From the NCBI RefSeq assembly GCF_001038425.2, contig NZ_LDPV02000034.1, positions 124,001 through 188,000 on the forward strand: DNA of 64,000 nucleotides. Direction: 5' to 3'. This DNA comes from Ornithinibacillus contaminans (lineage in GTDB: Bacteria > Bacillota > Bacilli > Bacillales > Amphibacillaceae). This document shows, piece after piece, positions 17,193 through 27,132 of this stretch. The translations under genes and the position numbers were made by a program. The notes beneath the pieces are model-generated. The model was not told the origin of the DNA, did not search any database, and saw only the letters and a list, made by a program, of their open reading frames with translations. Position 1 is the stretch's first letter. Each line of letters opens with the position of its first letter.

Positions 17193-17618
17193 TTAGTTTT
17201 TCTCTGATCTTTTGATAGATAGCATGAATACAATAATTAGTGTAAAAGCAACTAATGTTAGAAATGGTATGGTAATAAACCCAAGCCAATTAATATATTC
17301 AGCACTACATGGAAAACTATTTGCAAACGGCTTAATTGCTGCAAAACTTGGAACCTTCTGCTCTAAATAGTGATAGAGGGAAATAGACCAACCAATGATT
17401 GCCATAGGTAAAACATATTTTCTTATAGACAATTCATTTTGAAATGTTGCTATTCCGAGCAGTAACGATAATGGATACATTAGAATACGTTGATACCAAC
17501 AAAGTTCGAAAGGAATAAAACCTCTTATCTCACTAAAGTAAAGACTACCTAGGGTTGCAATTACGGATACTAACCAAGCAAGATATAGGAAAAGTTGTTT
17601 ACTATCTAACTTACCCAT
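17193..17618 (-). CDS. DsbB/BdbC-like membrane protein lacking one Cys of each redox pair
   Basis: The 141-residue, four-helix membrane protein is clearly of the BdbC (DsbB) family: 'SLYFSEIRGFIP', 'LCWYQRILMYPL', 'HYLEQKVPSF', 'CSAEYINWLGFITIPF'. In BdbC the first loop is P-C-x-x-C-W-Y-Q-R and the second C-x5-C. Here the first Cys of both pairs is Phe ('IPFELCWYQR', 'KPFANSFPCS'), leaving single Cys residues. Each change needs one base (TGC/TGT to TTC/TTT). It should not work as a normal quinone-linked disulfide oxidase. It lies downstream of cadD on the same strand. Confidence 0.85.
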   Translation of the reverse strand: MGKLDSKQLFLYLAWLVSVIATLGSLYFSEIRGFIPFELCWYQRILMYPLSLLLGIATFQNELSIRKYVLPMAIIGWSISLYHYLEQKVPSFAAIKPFANSFPCSAEYINWLGFITIPFLTLVAFTLIIVFMLSIKRSEKN

Positions 17619-17724
17619 ATTCTAATTATCCTCTAATTCGTTATCTATTTCTTGTTTGATTCTCTGTTAATCATGCATTGTTCAAATAATATTCATAAAC
17701 AAGTGCTGCAAATTCTATCTATCA

Positions 17725-18339
17725 TTAAAACACATTCAAAAACATACTAAAAGTCTCATTTTCGTACATAATCATAATACCCAAAGCAACAAAAACTATG
17801 GGCACGATTATTCTTTCGTACTTTTCCACTGTTACTGATACTGCCTTAAAGGTTGATAAACGGTAACAAATATATAGTAAAACGGCAGATAATACGTAAA
17901 ATATAATGATTGTAGCAGCTAGTTCAAAGGTATTTAAGGTTGTGAAGTAAGGAATGTATACACCTAAGTTATCTCCTCCGGCTGCTAAAGAAATTACTGT
18001 TACACTAAGAAATAATTTACTGAATTTGGTAGTTGATTCTAAGATTTCTTTCCCATCTTCATCCTCTTCGTCTTCAGATTTGAATAATTCCTTGAAACCT
18101 ATATAAATAGGTAGTAATCCTAATAAACCAATCCACTTTTGTGGGAAGAAAGCAAGTCCAGTTGCAGCTAAAAGACTAATTGCGATTAAAATAGTTAGTC
18201 CCAGATATTGTCCTAACCCAATATTCTTAACACCATTTTTTTGCTTTTTTAATTGTGAGAACAATACTACTAATATTATTATGTAATCTATACTTGTTGC
18301 TACAAATACGGCAATAGCTGAGATAATCGTTGTACCCAT
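17725..18339 (-). CDS. cadD: CadD family cadmium resistance transporter
   Basis: The 204-residue membrane protein has the CadD pattern: 'FVATSIDYIIILVVLF' in helix one, 'GQYLGLTILIAISL', an acidic cytoplasmic loop ('KSEDEEDEDGKE'), and 'VTVISLAAGGDNLGVYIPYF'. CadD gives cadmium (and modest zinc) resistance in staphylococci, probably by efflux or binding. TTAGGAGAT precedes the ATG. It lies downstream of cadA across a hairpin, so expression may depend on readthrough or its own start. Confidence 0.85.
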   Translation of the reverse strand: MGTTIISAIAVFVATSIDYIIILVVLFSQLKKQKNGVKNIGLGQYLGLTILIAISLLAATGLAFFPQKWIGLLGLLPIYIGFKELFKSEDEEDEDGKEILESTTKFSKLFLSVTVISLAAGGDNLGVYIPYFTTLNTFELAATIIIFYVLSAVLLYICYRLSTFKAVSVTVEKYERIIVPIVFVALGIMIMYENETFSMFLNVF

Positions 18340-18389
18340 TGATCAACATCTCCTAAATTAAATCCAGTATTAACTTCTAGGGAAATAGA

Positions 18390-18424
18390 AGAGGGCTTTC
18401 CGGAAAAACAGGAAAAGCCCTTTT
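18390..18424 (-). terminator. Hairpin between cadA and cadD
   Basis: GGGCTTTCC (18393-18401) pairs with GGAAAAGCCC (18411-18420) with one bulged base. On the minus strand it follows the cadA stop by a few bases. Confidence 0.65.
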
Positions 18425-18427
18425 CAA

Positions 18428-20818
18428 TTATTCTTTCACTTTCATAAGTCGCAAACTATTTAATGCTACTAGAATGGTAGCACCCATATCTGAAAGGATG
18501 GCAATCCAAAGCGTTAACCAACCCGGGATAACCAATAATAGGGCTATAAATTTAATAGCAATTGCAAAAGTAATGTTAGCTTTGATGATATTTAGAGTTT
18601 TCCTACTAAGTATTACAGTAAATGGAAGTCTCCTCAAATCATCTGCCATTAATGCTACATCTGCGGTTTCAAGTGCTGTATCTGTACCAGCCCCACCCAT
18701 TGCAATTCCAACTGTAGAGGCAGCTAGGGCAGGGGCATCATTTATACCATCCCCAACCATGGCTACTTTTCCGAACTCTGACCTTAATTGTTTTATATAG
18801 TCTAATTTGTCCTGAGGCATCAGTTCAGCTTGAATGTCTGATACGCCGACATGCTGACCGATTGCATTCGCTGTGCCTTTGTTATCACCTGTAAGCATGA
18901 TCGTTTTTTTGATTCCAAGTTGATGCAATTTTTTAATAACTTCCTTGCTTGAATCACGGACTTCATCAGCTACTGCAACAACGGCAAGCATTTCTTTTTC
19001 AGTTCCAATAATCATTGCAGTTTTACCCTGATTTTGAAGGGTTGTAATCATTTCCCCTAGTTCCTTATTAAAACCAACGGTTAACAGTTCCTTAAAGAGA
19101 TTTGGACTTCCAATATAATACGTTATTCCGTTTATTGTACCCTTAATACCTTTACCAGTTATAGAGGTGAAGTCATCTACTACAACGTTAGTATAAGAAA
19201 CGTTCTCTTCTTCTGCTTTTTTCATAACCGCAGAAGCAAGTGGGTGTTGGGAATGATATTCCAATGCAGTTATAATAGATAATAGTTCGTGCTGATTAGT
19301 CATATTGTTTAACAATTTATAATCAGTTACAACTGGCACTCCTTTCGTTAGAGTACCTGTCTTATCAAATGCAATGGCTTTTAGTGAACCAATTTCTTCT
19401 AAATAAATACCGCCTTTTACGAGAACACCTTTTTTAGCAGCATTTCCTATAGCTGACACAATAGAAATTGGAGTAGAAATAACTAACGCACAAGGGCAAC
19501 CTACTACTAGAACAGCCAATCCTTGATAAACCCACGTTTCCCAACTTCCATCGAAAAATAAAGGAGGTACAACAGCTACTAGTGCCGCTATCAGCATAAT
19601 AATCGGTGTATAATATTTAGCAAATTTATCGACAAAAGCTTGAGCTGGAGCACGTTCACCTTGTGCTTCCTCTACAAGATGGATAATTTTTGATATAGTT
19701 GTATCTTCTGCCAATTTTGTTATTTTTACCTCAAGCAAACCTTCTTCATTCAGTGTACCTGCAAAAACCTCGTCCTCAACTGTTTTTCCAACTGGTACCG
19801 ATTCACCAGTAATTGCTGCTTGATTGACTGCAGAGTTACCACGAACAACTACGCCATCCATAGCAATCTTCTGACTCGGTTTAACAATCATAATGTCTCC
19901 AATAGCTATGTCATTAACATGGATCATCATTTCCTGCCCATTTCGTCTAACAAGCGCCTCTTTTGGTGCAATGTCCATTAATGAACGAATGGATTGCCTT
20001 GCCCTATCCATTGAGAACCTTTCTAAGGATTCACTTATTGCAAAGAGAATAACAACTATGGCACCTTCCGCCCATTCACCAATAATAGCCGCACCAATAA
20101 TGGCAACTGTCATAAGCGTTTTCATGTCGAAATCAAGACGAATTAGATTTTGAAAACCAACTTTAAAGAGGGAGTACCCACCAATAACAATGGACGTCGC
20201 AAATAATAAAGAGGTGATGAGGTTTTCTTCTCCATTAATAATCTGAGATACATATCCAAAAACAATTAATAAGGAAGCAAATAGTAGTGTGCTATGCCTT
20301 TTATAGAATGGTTCGTTTTTTTCTTTTTTGACTTCGTTTATTGCTTCTCTACTTGTTCTTTCACGGGCTACCTTAAGATTTTCAAAAGCACCTGCTTTTT
20401 CTAATTCTTCAATAGTAGTTTTACCATAAACTGCAATTTTGGATGCTCCAAAATTAACTTTTGCATCCTGAACTCCTGGAAGTTGCTTGACATTATTTTC
20501 AAACTTTCCTGCACAGTTTGCACATGAAAATCCTTCAACAAGGAATGTGTTCTTATACGCTGTAATCTCTTGTTTGATCTCTCTTATAGGTTTTTCAGGG
20601 GATACTTTAAGGTTTTCAAAAGCACCTGCTTTTTCTAACTCTTCAATTGATGTTTCCCCATAAACAGAAATTTTAGATGCTCCAAAGTTAACTTTCGCAT
20701 CTTGGACTCCAGGAAGATTCTTAACATTTTTTTCGAACTTACCTGCACAATTCGCACATGAAAAACCTTCAACGCGATATACACTTTTATCCTCTAATGT
20801 TTTTATTGCATCACTCAA
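18428..20818 (-). CDS. cadA: Cadmium/zinc P1B-type ATPase CadA with duplicated metal-binding domain
   Basis: A 796-residue pump with two N-terminal heavy-metal domains (Cys21/Cys24 and Cys99/Cys102, both '[14 protein letters not shown]'), TGES, C441-P-C443 ('VGCPCALV'), DKTGTLT, SQHPLA and GDGINDAPA. The Ser/Val-flanked CPC and FSCANC loops are typical of Cd/Zn/Pb exporters (P1B-2). The two domains differ at 5 of 57 residues, so the duplication is recent. TTG 20818 is preferred (GGAG ten bases upstream); GTG 20827 would sit one base after it. The start overlaps the end of cadC, so the two are translationally coupled. Confidence 0.93.
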   Translation of the reverse strand: MSDAIKTLEDKSVYRVEGFSCANCAGKFEKNVKNLPGVQDAKVNFGASKISVYGETSIEELEKAGAFENLKVSPEKPIREIKQEITAYKNTFLVEGFSCANCAGKFENNVKQLPGVQDAKVNFGASKIAVYGKTTIEELEKAGAFENLKVARERTSREAINEVKKEKNEPFYKRHSTLLFASLLIVFGYVSQIINGEENLITSLLFATSIVIGGYSLFKVGFQNLIRLDFDMKTLMTVAIIGAAIIGEWAEGAIVVILFAISESLERFSMDRARQSIRSLMDIAPKEALVRRNGQEMMIHVNDIAIGDIMIVKPSQKIAMDGVVVRGNSAVNQAAITGESVPVGKTVEDEVFAGTLNEEGLLEVKITKLAEDTTISKIIHLVEEAQGERAPAQAFVDKFAKYYTPIIMLIAALVAVVPPLFFDGSWETWVYQGLAVLVVGCPCALVISTPISIVSAIGNAAKKGVLVKGGIYLEEIGSLKAIAFDKTGTLTKGVPVVTDYKLLNNMTNQHELLSIITALEYHSQHPLASAVMKKAEEENVSYTNVVVDDFTSITGKGIKGTINGITYYIGSPNLFKELLTVGFNKELGEMITTLQNQGKTAMIIGTEKEMLAVVAVADEVRDSSKEVIKKLHQLGIKKTIMLTGDNKGTANAIGQHVGVSDIQAELMPQDKLDYIKQLRSEFGKVAMVGDGINDAPALAASTVGIAMGGAGTDTALETADVALMADDLRRLPFTVILSRKTLNIIKANITFAIAIKFIALLLVIPGWLTLWIAILSDMGATILVALNSLRLMKVKE

Positions 20819-21194
20819 CGGTAACACTCTCCTTTTGAAGCGTCAGGGCTACTTCTACTAGCTTCCTTACATGGTCATCTTCTAGTGAATAAAAAACTAA
20901 TTTTCCTTCTTTACGATATTTAGCCAATCCCATACTACGCAACAATCGTAAATGGTGAGATGCAGTGGCTGTAGTTGAACCTATAATGTTAGCGACATCA
21001 CATACACACAATTCATCCTCTAATGTTAGTGCATAAGCTATTTTTACCCGGGTTGCATCAGCTAAGGCTTTGAAGGTCATTTCAACTCCGTTAACTTGTT
21101 CAATTTGTGGTTGAATTCTATTTACTTTTTCTTGATCAAAACAAAACGTCTCGCATGTATCTTTGGAAGTATTTGAAACCTTTTTTTGACTCAT
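20811..21194 (-). CDS. cadC: Cadmium-responsive ArsR/SmtB repressor CadC
   Basis: A 127-residue winged-helix protein with the CadC four-thiolate site: Cys14 and Cys18 in the N-terminal arm ('DTCETFC') and Cys63/Cys65 in 'ELCVCDVA'. The recognition helix is '[17 protein letters not shown]'. Cd(II), Pb(II) or Zn(II) binding should release it from the cad operator. ATG with GAGGTG upstream. First gene of cadC-cadA. Confidence 0.92.
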   Translation of the reverse strand: MSQKKVSNTSKDTCETFCFDQEKVNRIQPQIEQVNGVEMTFKALADATRVKIAYALTLEDELCVCDVANIIGSTTATASHHLRLLRSMGLAKYRKEGKLVFYSLEDDHVRKLVEVALTLQKESVTVE

Positions 21195-21268
21195 TTGATC
21201 ACCTCATTCTAATGATTGTTTGATTATTTGTTTAAAGTTTATTCCCATTAATAATATTTGTCAATTAT

Positions 21269-21292
21269 TATATTCAAATGATTATTTTAATG
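21269..21292 (-). promoter_or_regulatory. Possible CadC operator
   Basis: ATTCAAAT (21272-21279) and ATTTTAAT (21284-21291) form an imperfect dyad about 75 bases before cadC. It resembles the AT-rich TCAAAT/ATTTGA half-sites of known cad operators. Weak pattern evidence. Confidence 0.35.
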
Positions 21293-21336
21293 TGTTAAAA
21301 TTACCCTATATATTATGTATTTGGAAGTGATAAAAA

Positions 21337-22370
21337 TTGTATGAAACTATAGTAATCGGGGCAGGTCAAGCAGGACTAGCAATGGGTTATTACTTAAAAC
21401 AACATGACCATTCTTTCTTAATCTTAGAGAAGAATAGTGAGGTAGGGGAGATGTGGGGAAATCGGTATGATTCGCTTGTTTTATTTACACCAAGATTATA
21501 TAGTTCATTACCGGGATTAGAGCTTAAAGGTAATGCACATGAATATCTACAAAAAATGAAATAGAAAATTATCTAAAAGCATACGTAGAAACATTTAACT
21601 TACCGATTCAATATGATACCGAGGTAACAATGGTTAAGAAAAAAGGGAACTTATTTCATATAACATCGGATCGAACAGAGTATCAAGCTAAGAATGTCTT
21701 AATAGCAACAGGACCATTTCAAAAACCTAGAATTCCAGCATTTGCAAATGATCTATCGAAAGATGTTTTACAGTTGCATTCATCTGATTACCGAAATCCA
21801 TCCCAATTAATAGAGGGTAAAGTATTAGTCGTCGGTGGTGGAAATAGTGGCGCACAGATTACAGAAGAAATTGCTCGAGAAAGGGAAGTTTATTTATCAA
21901 CTAGCTGTAGGTTTAGTTTTATGCCGTTATCGATGGGCAATCGTATTATTTTCTGGTGTTTTGATAAATTAGGCATATTAAAGGCTTCATCAACGTCATA
22001 CATAGGAAGGAAGATTCAAAAGAGAGGAGACCCAATATTTGGGTTTGAATTAAAGAAAGCGATTCAAGAAGGAAAGGTAATTATTAAAGGAAGAACTTTA
22101 AATTGTAATGGAAATATAGTTACTTTCAATGATGACTCTTTACATAATGTACATAACGTAATATGGGCTACCGGCTTTACGTCAGACTATAGTTGGTTGG
22201 ATGTTACAGGGATACTTGGTGAAAATGGGAAACCAATTCATAATAGAGGAGTAACTAATGTACCGGGTTTATACTTTTTGGGACTTCCATGGCAATATAG
22301 ACGAGGATCGGCCCTTTTACAGGGTGTGGGAAATGATGCGAATTATCTTATGGAACAACTAAAGAAGTAG
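21337..22370 (+). pseudogene. FAD-dependent monooxygenase-like oxidoreductase (CzcO type), frameshifted
   Basis: The first part (21337-21564) encodes the FAD-binding N-terminus 'IVIGAGQAGLAMGYYL' through 'MWGNRYDSLVLFTPRLYSSLPG', then stops. From about 21542 the reading continues one frame back ('STKNEIENYLKAYVETFNLP') into the rest of the enzyme (to 22370), with the NADPH loop 'VVGGGNSGAQITEEIA' and 'VIWATGF'. One base seems to be missing. Joined, it is a normal flavoprotein of about 344 residues, often found beside metal-efflux genes. Either a pseudogene or a sequencing error. Confidence 0.8.
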
Positions 22371-22613
22371 GTCTACTTAGGGAAAATACCAAGAATATGG
22401 TATCTAATTAAGTGTGCTGGGTAAATTTCTTAAATATTGGGATTGGAAAACAGACGTACAAGTACCTAGCTGAAAGAAGTTTTCATTAATGATAATTGTT
22501 AAATCATATTCTTCATATCAAGAATTACTGACAATTAAGAAATCACATAAGACCAAGTTTGTTTTATAATTCGTATAAACTTTTAAGTAATTCAATGAGG
22601 AGGAAAATGTTTT

Positions 22614-23207
22614 ATGGAATTAAATAAGTTTGAGTTTTATTTGATGAACAATCCGATGAGACGTTGGTTACAAAAACATGTTGAATTTAAAACTTTTAAA
22701 GGTTTTTTAGATAAGCATAATCTCTCTTTGGAAGGAAAAATTGTACTAGATGCTGGTTGTGGTTCGGGATACAGCACCAAGTTAATCCATCAGTTCTCAC
22801 CAGCTAATCTTATAGGGTTTGATTTAATGCCATCGCAGATTGCAAAGGCAAAACAAAAATATCCGGAATTGAATTTTTTTGTTAGGGACGTGTTAGATAC
22901 ACAATTAGATACCGATAAGTTTGATGCTGCTTTTGTTTTTGGGATTTTGCACCATATTCCGGGATGGAAGGATGCTATAAAAGAAGTTTATAGAACATTA
23001 AAACCTGGAGGGGTACTTTTAATTGAAGATTTGAATAAGGACGCCTCCCGGTTCTTTGCAACTTATATTAGATTTGATCATCCACAGGAGGCGTATTTTA
23101 CTTGGGAAGAGTTTTCCTATCATCTTGAGGAAACAGGATTCACTATTTTAGAACAAACAAGGATTTTTTCAAAAGGAGTTGGGTCCTTTCTTTGTTTAAA
23201 AAATTAA
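22614..23207 (+). CDS. Class I SAM-dependent methyltransferase
   Basis: The 197-residue protein has the SAM-binding glycine loop 'VLDAGCGSGYSTKLI', an acidic strand end ('IGFDLMPSQIAKAKQKYP'), 'DAAFVFGILHHIPG' and 'LKPGGVLLIED'. These are the standard motifs I-III of small-molecule methyltransferases. The substrate is not evident; UbiE/COQ5-like small molecules are typical for the fold. GAGGAGG lies upstream of the ATG. It stands alone. Confidence 0.8.
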   Translation: MELNKFEFYLMNNPMRRWLQKHVEFKTFKGFLDKHNLSLEGKIVLDAGCGSGYSTKLIHQFSPANLIGFDLMPSQIAKAKQKYPELNFFVRDVLDTQLDTDKFDAAFVFGILHHIPGWKDAIKEVYRTLKPGGVLLIEDLNKDASRFFATYIRFDHPQEAYFTWEEFSYHLEETGFTILEQTRIFSKGVGSFLCLKN

Positions 23208-23588
23208 TATTCAAAATTGCTTCATTGAAAGAATAATATTTTGATTAATAAAAAGGGTACTAGTTTGAAAGAACGTAAAAATTCTTCATAAGTAAAATAG
23301 GGCATAGTTAAATAAGTCTACGGAGTGGGCAGAGAATTGGGAACAATATAAATGTTTCTAAATTATCGTGTTTTGCTGGCTAAATCAAACGTATTATGCA
23401 ATAAGTATTTCAGGGTTATATGTTTGACCACTTTTGTATCAAAAATCACAGAGAATGAAGAATTCCGTTAATGGTATACGCGTAAAATGTTTGAAATGGA
23501 CTATCATTTTCGTGGAAATAACCCACAATTAAAACTGCCCTATTGCAAAGGGCAGTTTTAATGCTTGCTAGATCTAATTCTAAAATCA
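23208..23588. other. Intergenic stretch with terminator only
   Basis: About 380 AT-rich bases; apart from the hairpin at 23531-23559 I see no gene or repeat. This is near the left edge of the block of unknown minus-strand genes. Confidence 0.35.
23531..23559 (-). terminator. Terminator of the 24494 gene
   Basis: AAAACTGCCC (23531-23540) pairs with GGGCAGTTTT (23550-23559). T-rich on the minus strand after the stem. Confidence 0.8.
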
Positions 23589-24494
23589 TTAAAAAGGTAA
23601 ATCATCTATGAATTCAGGGTCTTTATTATTGATTAGATATTCCAGGTTAACTTCTTCCATTGAAGACCTTTCAATGCTTTTAATTAAGCATATACACTCT
23701 GAAATAAGTTCATCCCTATCAATTACTTGCTCTTCATCGAAAGTTGCTAGTATGTAACTGATTAGTGAATTAGGCGATTGAAAGTATAAGTAATTTTTAT
23801 CTTCCTTTTCAATTCTATAACATTCCATTTCAAAATTCCATTCTACTAAGAAATTGATTTGATTAAATCCATTATTAACTTTAAATTTATAGTTACTTTC
23901 ATAGTCACAACTGTGTTTTCTGATGGAGAATGGTTCCGATATTTTACCTTCAATAGTATCAATAACGATACATTCCACATCAGGAACAGTAATATTACCT
24001 AAAGGTTCATAATACCCGAACAAGTCATATAGGTAATATGTATCTATATGCTTATTTAATAACTTTTCATCTTTCACCACTACATCTAATTCAAAATAGT
24101 TAATAATATCTTCAATTTTGACGGCTGTATTTAGTGTATCAGAGTCTTTCTTTGCTTTAAACTTGTTCAATCTATTCTCCGGGTTTAGTAACTCTACTTC
24201 AGTATTTGAAGTGTACAGTTCTCCATAAGAGTTTGAAGTAGTACTATAATAGTGACGTTGGAAGTTCCTAATTTCCTTACAGAATTGAGAGTATGTTTCA
24301 TAGTTTTTAAATTTAAATGACTCTTCCAATAGAAAGTTTGTAAGTGAATAAAAGCCAGTATAGCCACACTTTGAGTTGTTAATAATAAAGCGAATATTTT
24401 CCCCACTATCATTCCATTCAAAAACATAAGAAGATCCAATATTAATATTATAGGAGTGGCACAAAATATCGTTAAATCTATCATTTAGAATCAT
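23589..24494 (-). CDS. Unknown protein, EW-repeat family paralogue A (301 aa)
   Basis: I do not recognise the family. Two similar units are visible: 'FEWNDSGENIRFIINNS...SLTNFLLEE' near the N-terminus and 'VEWNFEMECYRIEKEDKNYLYFQSPNSLISYIL' near the C-terminus. A connecting part has 'EPFSIRKHSCDYESNYKF'. The same pieces occur in the next gene (24662-25906), and the two end alike ('DPEFIDDLPF', 'DPDLPF'). The protein is soluble and acidic, with no signal or membrane segments. ATG 24494 is chosen for AAGGAGGT six bases upstream. It is preceded by leader copy A and followed by a terminator. Confidence 0.6.
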   Translation of the reverse strand: MILNDRFNDILCHSYNINIGSSYVFEWNDSGENIRFIINNSKCGYTGFYSLTNFLLEESFKFKNYETYSQFCKEIRNFQRHYYSTTSNSYGELYTSNTEVELLNPENRLNKFKAKKDSDTLNTAVKIEDIINYFELDVVVKDEKLLNKHIDTYYLYDLFGYYEPLGNITVPDVECIVIDTIEGKISEPFSIRKHSCDYESNYKFKVNNGFNQINFLVEWNFEMECYRIEKEDKNYLYFQSPNSLISYILATFDEEQVIDRDELISECICLIKSIERSSMEEVNLEYLINNKDPEFIDDLPF

Positions 24495-24519
24495 AATCAT
24501 ACCTCCTTTTATTTATGCG

Positions 24520-24579
24520 GTAGGCTGATTATAAATGGTGTTGTGATGGATTGTTTTAATGGTTGTGGTGGTGCCCTAC
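24520..24579 (-). promoter_or_regulatory. GTAGG...CCTAC 60-base leader, copy A
   Basis: GTAGG (24520-24524) and CCTAC (24575-24579) bracket a 60-base element matching copy B at 46 of 60 positions. On the minus strand the loop is A/C-rich and nearly G-free. The upstream AGATTTTATT block survives, but the TATAAA -10 of copies B and C is missing, so this copy may depend on readthrough. Confidence 0.55.
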
Positions 24580-24661
24580 AAAACATAAAAGTAATAAAAT
24601 CTATAAAACTGATATTTATATTAATTATTAGCAACTGTCACACATGCTGCAAAATCGGTTA

Positions 24662-25906
24662 CTAGAATGGTAAGTCAGGGTCATTCAGTAGGCTATTCAT
24701 CCATCGTTTTGTATCTTCGTAGGTTGTAATCTTATCCAATAAATAGTTGTATTCATCATTATCATCCAAGTTTTCACAGATTACATAAGCCAATTGTGCA
24801 ATTTTCTTATTATAAACATCCTTAATATCATTATCTAAATCTGAAACGATTGAAAGAAGATAATCAATTAATGACCCAGCAGAGTCAAAGTATTTATAAC
24901 TATCATCTGCTTTTCTTATCCTGAAGCATTCTTCAAGGAAGTTCCATTCTATTGGGTACTGTTTGTCTAATGAAATCTTGTAACTATTAGTGTAAATGCA
25001 TTTTTCTTTTCTAATATCAAAGGGTTCTAGAGTATTGTACTCTATAAACCCATAAAGATAGTCTTCAATGGCTCCAACATCCATATAACCGTAGAGGTCA
25101 TGATAATGGTCAAATAAATGGTTGAAATCAACATACTTTTCTTGATCGGTTCTCTTGGCAATAGAGATGTCCAATTGAAAATGGTTTATCAGTTCCCCTA
25201 CTTTAATATAATTGCCAGAAACCGCCAATCCACTTTGCATCATAAGCACCTCTGTGGGTGTTGTAGTTTGATACATAGACTCATTCAATGAATTGTAATA
25301 AAACGCTTCGAACTTCCTAATCTCCTCACAAAATAATGTAAAAGCCTGACATTCATCACTTATCTCATCTGAGAGATCGAATAGATAGTTTATGATATAC
25401 CTTATACCGTCAGCAATTCCAATTGTTCCATCATCCAGTATAATTCTCAAAGAACGACTAGAAATTCCCCACTCAATAACGCAGTTGAAATCAAGATTAC
25501 CGTATGAAAATGCAAAATTGTAGGAGTGAGAACTTTGCCCGAACAAATCTTTTTGTAGGAAACTTTTAGTATCAGTGCTTTTTCTTTCTAATAGATATTC
25601 TTGAATATCTAGATCACATAAAGGGTGCTCCATACCAAAAATCAAATGATAAATACTATAGAGTGTATTATCAACCGTATCTTGGTTTATAAATCGAATC
25701 TTATCCTTTGTAAGTATAAACAAAGGGTCTTCATTATCATTCCGAAATTCATTTTGTTTCCTACTTGCCCATGTACCATCCGACCAAAATTTAACCTCTT
25801 CGGTAGTTTTTGATAGTAAGGCCTTTTTTAGTTCCTCTACCTGCTTCAGTGTACAAATCCAATTATTACTGTACCTTTCTTTAAAACTTCTCTTTTCTTT
25901 TTTCAT
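24662..25906 (-). CDS. Unknown protein, EW-repeat family paralogue B (414 aa)
   Basis: Family not recognised. The N-terminus ('EELKKALLSK...DGTWASRK...FRNDNED') resembles paralogue C at 28666-29919. Two EW units follow ('VIEWGISSRSLRIILDDG...YIINYL' and 'IEWNFLEECFRIRKADDSYKYFDSAGSLIDYLL'), with 'EPFDIRKEKCIYTNSYK' between, as in paralogue A. It is soluble and acidic, with no nuclease, NTPase or helix-turn-helix motif that I can see. ATG 25906 has AGGAGG nine bases upstream. The gene lies 160 bases before paralogue A on the same strand and has leader B plus a clear promoter. Confidence 0.6.
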   Translation of the reverse strand: MKKEKRSFKERYSNNWICTLKQVEELKKALLSKTTEEVKFWSDGTWASRKQNEFRNDNEDPLFILTKDKIRFINQDTVDNTLYSIYHLIFGMEHPLCDLDIQEYLLERKSTDTKSFLQKDLFGQSSHSYNFAFSYGNLDFNCVIEWGISSRSLRIILDDGTIGIADGIRYIINYLFDLSDEISDECQAFTLFCEEIRKFEAFYYNSLNESMYQTTTPTEVLMMQSGLAVSGNYIKVGELINHFQLDISIAKRTDQEKYVDFNHLFDHYHDLYGYMDVGAIEDYLYGFIEYNTLEPFDIRKEKCIYTNSYKISLDKQYPIEWNFLEECFRIRKADDSYKYFDSAGSLIDYLLSIVSDLDNDIKDVYNKKIAQLAYVICENLDDNDEYNYLLDKITTYEDTKRWMNSLLNDPDLPF

Positions 25907-25932
25907 ATGAATCAACCTCCTTAAAATTTGTA

Positions 25933-25992
25933 GTAGGCTGACTATAAATTGTATTATGATTGGTTGTTCTGATTGTTATGTTAATGTCCTAC
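25933..25992 (-). promoter_or_regulatory. GTAGG...CCTAC 60-base leader, copy B
   Basis: GTAGG (25933-25937) and CCTAC (25988-25992) close a 60-base element. The predicted transcript start of the upstream promoter falls on 25992, so the RNA would begin with GUAGG and the complementary ends could form a hairpin just before the ribosome site. Confidence 0.6.
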
Positions 25993-25998
25993 AATCTA

Positions 25999-26027
25999 TT
26001 TATAAAACAAATAAAATATTGAATCAA
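25999..26027 (-). promoter_or_regulatory. Sigma-A-like promoter of paralogue B
   Basis: On the minus strand: -35 TTGATT (26022-26027), 17 bases, -10 TATAAA (25999-26004). Preceded by CTATAGA, also seen before paralogue C. Confidence 0.65.
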
Positions 26028-26242
26028 ATCTATAGAGCACTTTATTTAAATAAATTTAAAGCTAATTAAATTTAATTAGTAATAAAGCCTGTTTGTGATA
26101 GACCATATATTCCTTTAAGTTAGTTCATAACATTGATTTAAGAGGGAGTTTACCAGTGATTTTTGGTGCGTTTAAACAGGTTTATCTGTTCCTATATGGA
26201 ATATCATCATGATGAAAATTCTATACGAAAGAAGGAAAAGAA

Positions 26243-26545
26243 ATGGACAAAAGAAAGGAAGCTACAATAGTGCATTCTGATAAAAATATGGTTTTGGCTA
26301 AAAGTGGTGAATATTATGTCTCAGTTGTAAAAGTAAACAATTCTTTGAGTGAAGGTAATTATGTAGTAATTGTTAATGAGGAAAATATACAAGGTGAGTT
26401 AAGGGATGTTCTTTTAAAAAGTTTTTTCAATACTGGCCATCTTGCTAGATTTCTATTGGCTGTTGTTCCAGAATACTTAGTGGAGAAAAAAATAATTAAA
26501 GAAACTTACCAAGCCATTCAGAAAATAATTACTACAAAAGATTGA
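26243..26545 (+). CDS. Unknown small protein, paralogue of the next gene (100 aa)
   Basis: Not recognised. It is a 100-residue soluble alpha/beta protein. The C-terminal 50 residues ('SFFNTGHLARFLLAVVPEYLVEKKIIKETYQAIQKI') resemble the following gene ('VFTTIGQTIKYLSAILPEYVFDEKLIES'), so the two are ancient tandem copies. AAGAAGGAAAAG precedes the ATG. It sits between the divergent unknown paralogues and the recombinase. Confidence 0.5.
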   Translation: MDKRKEATIVHSDKNMVLAKSGEYYVSVVKVNNSLSEGNYVVIVNEENIQGELRDVLLKSFFNTGHLARFLLAVVPEYLVEKKIIKETYQAIQKIITTKD

Positions 26546-26628
26546 AATCCGCTTCTGAAAAACAAGGGATTCAGGCTGATAAATATAAGTTAACAGTGTA
26601 GACATTTACTCAAGAAAGGGAGATATTA

Positions 26629-26946
26629 ATGCAAAAGTATAAGGATCGGGTATTGCAAGAAGACAATTTGGTTTACTCATTTTTCGGTGATTACAACATT
26701 GTTATTTCAAAGGAAACTGGTTATGGATGGATGGGGAAAAATTCATCTGAACCACTGTTTTATGTATTGATAGAAAAGGATAAGGGGTCTGAACAACAAC
26801 AGGTGTTGCATTTGAGAGTTTTTACTACTATTGGTCAGACAATCAAATACCTTTCCGCAATATTACCGGAATATGTTTTTGATGAAAAACTTATAGAAAG
26901 TATAGTTTATACTACAAATCGTTTAGCATTTGAAAAAATAAGTTAG
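26629..26946 (+). CDS. Unknown small protein, paralogue of the preceding gene (105 aa)
   Basis: Not recognised. The 105-residue protein shares the 'F-x-T-x-G-x3-(R/K)(F/Y)L-x-A-(V/I)-(V/L)PEY' block with the gene 83 bases upstream and is probably in the same transcript. It has no membrane segment. GAAAGGGAG precedes the ATG. A role with the neighbouring unknown proteins is only suggested by location. Confidence 0.5.
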   Translation: MQKYKDRVLQEDNLVYSFFGDYNIVISKETGYGWMGKNSSEPLFYVLIEKDKGSEQQQVLHLRVFTTIGQTIKYLSAILPEYVFDEKLIESIVYTTNRLAFEKIS

Positions 26947-27132
26947 GGTTAATTCCCCTGCTTATTTTTTTGAGCTATAAGTGTACCAAAGCTATAGTAA
27001 ACTAGGCCTAATTTTTTCCTGAATGCATGAAATCATAGTAAAACCATGTAGATATTTTATAAGACTTTTAATTATTGAAAAGGAATAGTTTATCATGTGT
27101 CTAATTGTTATATATAGAGAGGGGGAATCAAC

